6,634 bases of DNA from Candidatus Woesearchaeota archaeon (GTDB taxonomy: Archaea; Nanobdellota; Nanobdellia; Woesearchaeales; UBA12501): positions 1 to 6,634 of the forward strand of contig JACOVN010000151.1 in NCBI GenBank assembly GCA_016177315.1, read 5' to 3'. Both the position numbers and the translations under genes were made by a program. Below the pieces are notes generated by a model, which did no database searches, was not told where the DNA came from, and was given only the letters and a program-made list of their open reading frames with translations. Below, in pieces: positions 4,870-6,634 of this stretch (within the stretch, counting starts at the first letter, position 1; each line of letters opens with the position of its first letter).

Positions 4870-4940
4870 CTATGGTTTTTTGCAAGGCAAGAACGAGCAT
4901 TTACAATACTTTTTTAACCCTTCAACAAAACCTTCTTAAA

Positions 4941-4956
4941 AGGCAAATTTTATAAA
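4941..4956 (+). promoter_or_regulatory. BRE and TATA box of the glutaredoxin gene
   Basis: AGGCAAA (4941-4947) followed by TTTTATAAA (4948-4956) is a good archaeal BRE/TATA pair. Start is expected near 4978. The roughly 24-nt leader contains a near-perfect Shine-Dalgarno, GGAGGTG at 4988-4994, 7 nt before the ATG at 5002. Confidence 0.75.
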
Positions 4957-5001
4957 GGTGAAATAACAAAACAATATAACCATCATCGGAGGTGTCATTG
5001 T

Positions 5002-5262
5002 ATGCCAACAGTAAAAGTCTACTCAACTCCAAGCTGCCCCTGGTGCCACAAGGCAAAAGAATATCTCAAGAGCAAGGGAGTTCCCTATGATGATATTAAC
5101 GTTGCAGAGGATGAATCTGCAAGAGAGGAAATGATTGAGAAGTCCGGCCAGATGGGTGTTCCTGTTCTGGATATTAACGGAACCATTATTGTGGGCTTTG
5201 ATCGAGAAGCAATAGAGCAGGCCATCAAAGGATTAAGCAAAGGAAAGGCGAAGGCAGCATAG
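5002..5262 (+). CDS. Glutaredoxin-like protein, YruB/NrdH type
   Basis: This 86-aa thioredoxin-fold protein would act as a cytoplasmic thiol-disulfide carrier. It has the active site SCPWC (C12 and C15), directly followed by the HKAKEYL helix. A cis-proline lies in GVPV (52-55), and a C-terminal IVGFD motif (63-67) completes the pattern. KSGQMGVPVLDINGTIIVGF is typical of the small YruB-type glutaredoxins found in bacteria and archaea, which often take electrons from a thioredoxin reductase rather than from glutathione; the partner here is unknown. Length is usual for the family, with a short Lys/Ala tail (KGKAKAA). Start is supported by GGAGGTG 7 nt upstream and by a strong TATA box. It ends 4 nt before the stop of the convergent aminotransferase. 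Confidence 0.95.
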   Translation: MPTVKVYSTPSCPWCHKAKEYLKSKGVPYDDINVAEDESAREEMIEKSGQMGVPVLDINGTIIVGFDREAIEQAIKGLSKGKAKAA

Positions 5263-5275
5263 CTTCTTATGCTGC
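5254..5275. terminator. Palindromic hairpin at the convergent gene ends
   Basis: GCAGCATA (5254-5261) pairs perfectly with TATGCTGC (5268-5275) around a 6-nt loop. The arms encode the last Ala-Ala codons and stops of both convergent genes (glutaredoxin KAA, aminotransferase RAA). As a palindrome it forms in either transcript and may act as a shared terminator or 3'-end stabiliser. No long T tract follows, so intrinsic termination is not certain. Confidence 0.45.
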
Positions 5276-6619
5276 TCTGCTTCCATATTGCTCGACAAAA
5301 TACTCCAATCTTCTTTCCAGTGGTTTGTACCTATCCCTTCCGGTCTTAGGGTCCAGCATTGCTCCAGAAACCGTTATGCGGACACCGTGAATCCTTGTTT
5401 CTTCTGTAGAAGAAAATACTTCTAAGGGAACCGTGATGATGCCGAAGCGCATCAACGCAGCAACCAGCTCATAGCCAGAGGCAAAATCCTCTCTTGTCAT
5501 AGGCAGGTAGAAGATTTTTGGCAATGTTCCGTCTGGATTGGTCATGGCCCATTTCAATCCATCCTTGCTGAAGGCGTGGTATACTTTTTCTCCATACACA
5601 TGGTATGGTTTCAAGTACCGTTGCATATTGAAACGGCCTTTGTTTATCCTTTTTAGGAATCGTGCAGTTGCAATCTGTATTGGCACGGAAGGATGGGTGA
5701 TAATGTGGCGATTCCTAATGGTTAACTCATCCACACCACGGTACCTCTTCAAGCGTTCTTTGAGCTCAGGTGTTATCATAGTAATCGATAGCCGATCTCT
5801 TGCTTCGCTCAGTGATTTGGAGAAACTAAGGCTCACTGCAGCGTATTTCATGTACTTCCCGGCAGATGGAAATGTTGGACCACCAAAACGATAATATCCC
5901 TCAGCCATCGGATACGCATAATCTTCAAAGACAATGACGTCATAGGTATTGCAGATTTCCCATAGCGCTTTATATTCCTCTTCGGTAAAAGATACTGGAA
6001 CAGGATTTCCCAGCGTCGACCAGTGGAAGAAAATTTCCCTGTCCGGGAACTCTCCTCTCAATTTTTTAAAGATGTCTCTCAGCTTTTCTATATTCTCTCC
6101 TCTGCAATCCTTCCAGCTTATTGGTTTCAGAACGCCTTCCATGCCTAAATCGGCTACTTGATCCGGAATCTCTGCATATCCTGGTTCCAAGAAGAGAAGC
6201 ACCGGAGCTTTCCCCTTATTGTGGAGGTATGCCAGTATATCAATCATGATGTGGTTCATTTCCATTGTCCCAGCGGTTGCATACACGTGCTCAGCATCTG
6301 CCTCTCGCAGGCCAAAGAATATCCGGAAGTGCTCTGCTCCTGCAATCCTTAATTCTAAATTTCCCTGAAAATCATCATAGCCAGGAGGAAGCTGTTTTGC
6401 CAATCGCGCATAATCGTTCAAGAGAGATTTGGGAGCCATCAATCCAGGGTTCCCAAAGCCCATATTGGAAGGCTCAAATTTTTTCCCTCGCTCTCGCATT
6501 CCCCCTGCTATTTGCCGTTCTACTGTTTTTATTGTCCGGAGAGAGGTTATGGGATTTTTCTGCAGAATTCTCTGCACCAAATCCTGGTCTGGAATTAAAA
6601 TCCGCTGCAATCCACCCAC
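5267..6619 (-). CDS. PLP-dependent aminotransferase, class I/II fold
   Basis: This 450-aa enzyme belongs to fold type I aminotransferases (aspartate-aminotransferase superfamily), which move an amino group between an amino acid and a 2-oxo acid. Visible landmarks in order: TAGTME (115-120, cofactor-phosphate loop), GNP (204-206, Asn to the PLP ring oxygen), FEDYAY (231-236; D233 to the ring nitrogen and Y236 to the oxygen), SFSK with K268 as Schiff-base lysine, R276 eight residues later for the phosphate, and GVRITVSG with R414 as substrate-carboxylate arginine. The Gly usual two residues after R276 is Ser278. Substrate cannot be told. The frame opens with GTG at 6619 but stays open to the window edge. 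GAGGTGG at 6616-6622 is well placed for a TTG start at 6610, so the true start is uncertain and the gene may be partial. Confidence 0.92.
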   Translation of the reverse strand: MGGLQRILIPDQDLVQRILQKNPITSLRTIKTVERQIAGGMRERGKKFEPSNMGFGNPGLMAPKSLLNDYARLAKQLPPGYDDFQGNLELRIAGAEHFRIFFGLREADAEHVYATAGTMEMNHIMIDILAYLHNKGKAPVLLFLEPGYAEIPDQVADLGMEGVLKPISWKDCRGENIEKLRDIFKKLRGEFPDREIFFHWSTLGNPVPVSFTEEEYKALWEICNTYDVIVFEDYAYPMAEGYYRFGGPTFPSAGKYMKYAAVSLSFSKSLSEARDRLSITMITPELKERLKRYRGVDELTIRNRHIITHPSVPIQIATARFLKRINKGRFNMQRYLKPYHVYGEKVYHAFSKDGLKWAMTNPDGTLPKIFYLPMTREDFASGYELVAALMRFGIITVPLEVFSSTEETRIHGVRITVSGAMLDPKTGRDRYKPLERRLEYFVEQYGSRAA

Positions 6620-6634
6620 CTCAAGACAAAAGAG

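Noticed and set aside
1..6634. CRISPR array, insertion sequence or transposase
   Set aside because: No regularly spaced repeats, no terminal inverted repeats around a transposase, and no transposase-like protein were seen on either strand.

Overview
The window looks archaeal. Nearly every gene has an AT-rich TATA box of the TTTATAAA/TTTATATA type, some with a purine-rich BRE-like stretch upstream. One gene starts without a leader (about 28 nt from TATA centre to ATG), and others carry GGAGGTG/AAGGTGAG-type Shine-Dalgarno sites. A CspA-like cold-shock protein beside a YruB-type glutaredoxin, plus two large unrecognised proteins, would suit a small-genome (DPANN-like) archaeon, but that placement is inference.

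Layout from left to right. (a) 56-1438 (-): an unrecognised 460-aa protein, possibly with a degenerate kinase-like fold. It is divergent from (b) 1591-3453 (+): an unrecognised 620-aa protein, rich in charged helices and ending in a domain that may be GNAT-like. The two promoters face away from each other around a 7-bp inverted repeat. (c) 3487-3660 (-): a 57-codon gene, and (d) 3727-4476 (-): an AraC-family HTH regulator. (e) 4632-4826 (-): a cold-shock protein, divergent from (f) 5002-5262 (+): a glutaredoxin, which converges on (g) 5267-6619 (-): a PLP-dependent class I/II aminotransferase that begins at or beyond the right edge.

The most interesting part is 3487-4541. The small gene (c) is a tandem paralog of the AraC-like regulator (d). 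They share the promoter, the 5' leader (52-bp direct repeat, 47/52 identical, with a conserved 7-bp hairpin), the Shine-Dalgarno site, about 24 N-terminal residues and about 22 C-terminal residues. The small protein lacks the roughly 200 residues between, including the whole DNA-binding domain. The TATA box of (c) overlaps the stop codon of (d). The TTATAA shared by the promoter and by the gene 3' end explains how the unit could have duplicated. A regulator and a 'tails-only' mini-paralog under the same control suggest an autoregulatory pair or a decoy peptide; this is inference.

Genes (a)-(d) are bracketed by a 15-bp direct repeat (TAACGTTRGGCATTA, at 16-30 and 4579-4593), so they may form an accessory block next to ordinary housekeeping genes (e)-(g). 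The right copy contains an integron-like GTTRRRY core and can fold somewhat like an attC site; this is suggestive only. No tRNA, rRNA, CRISPR array or insertion sequence was found.
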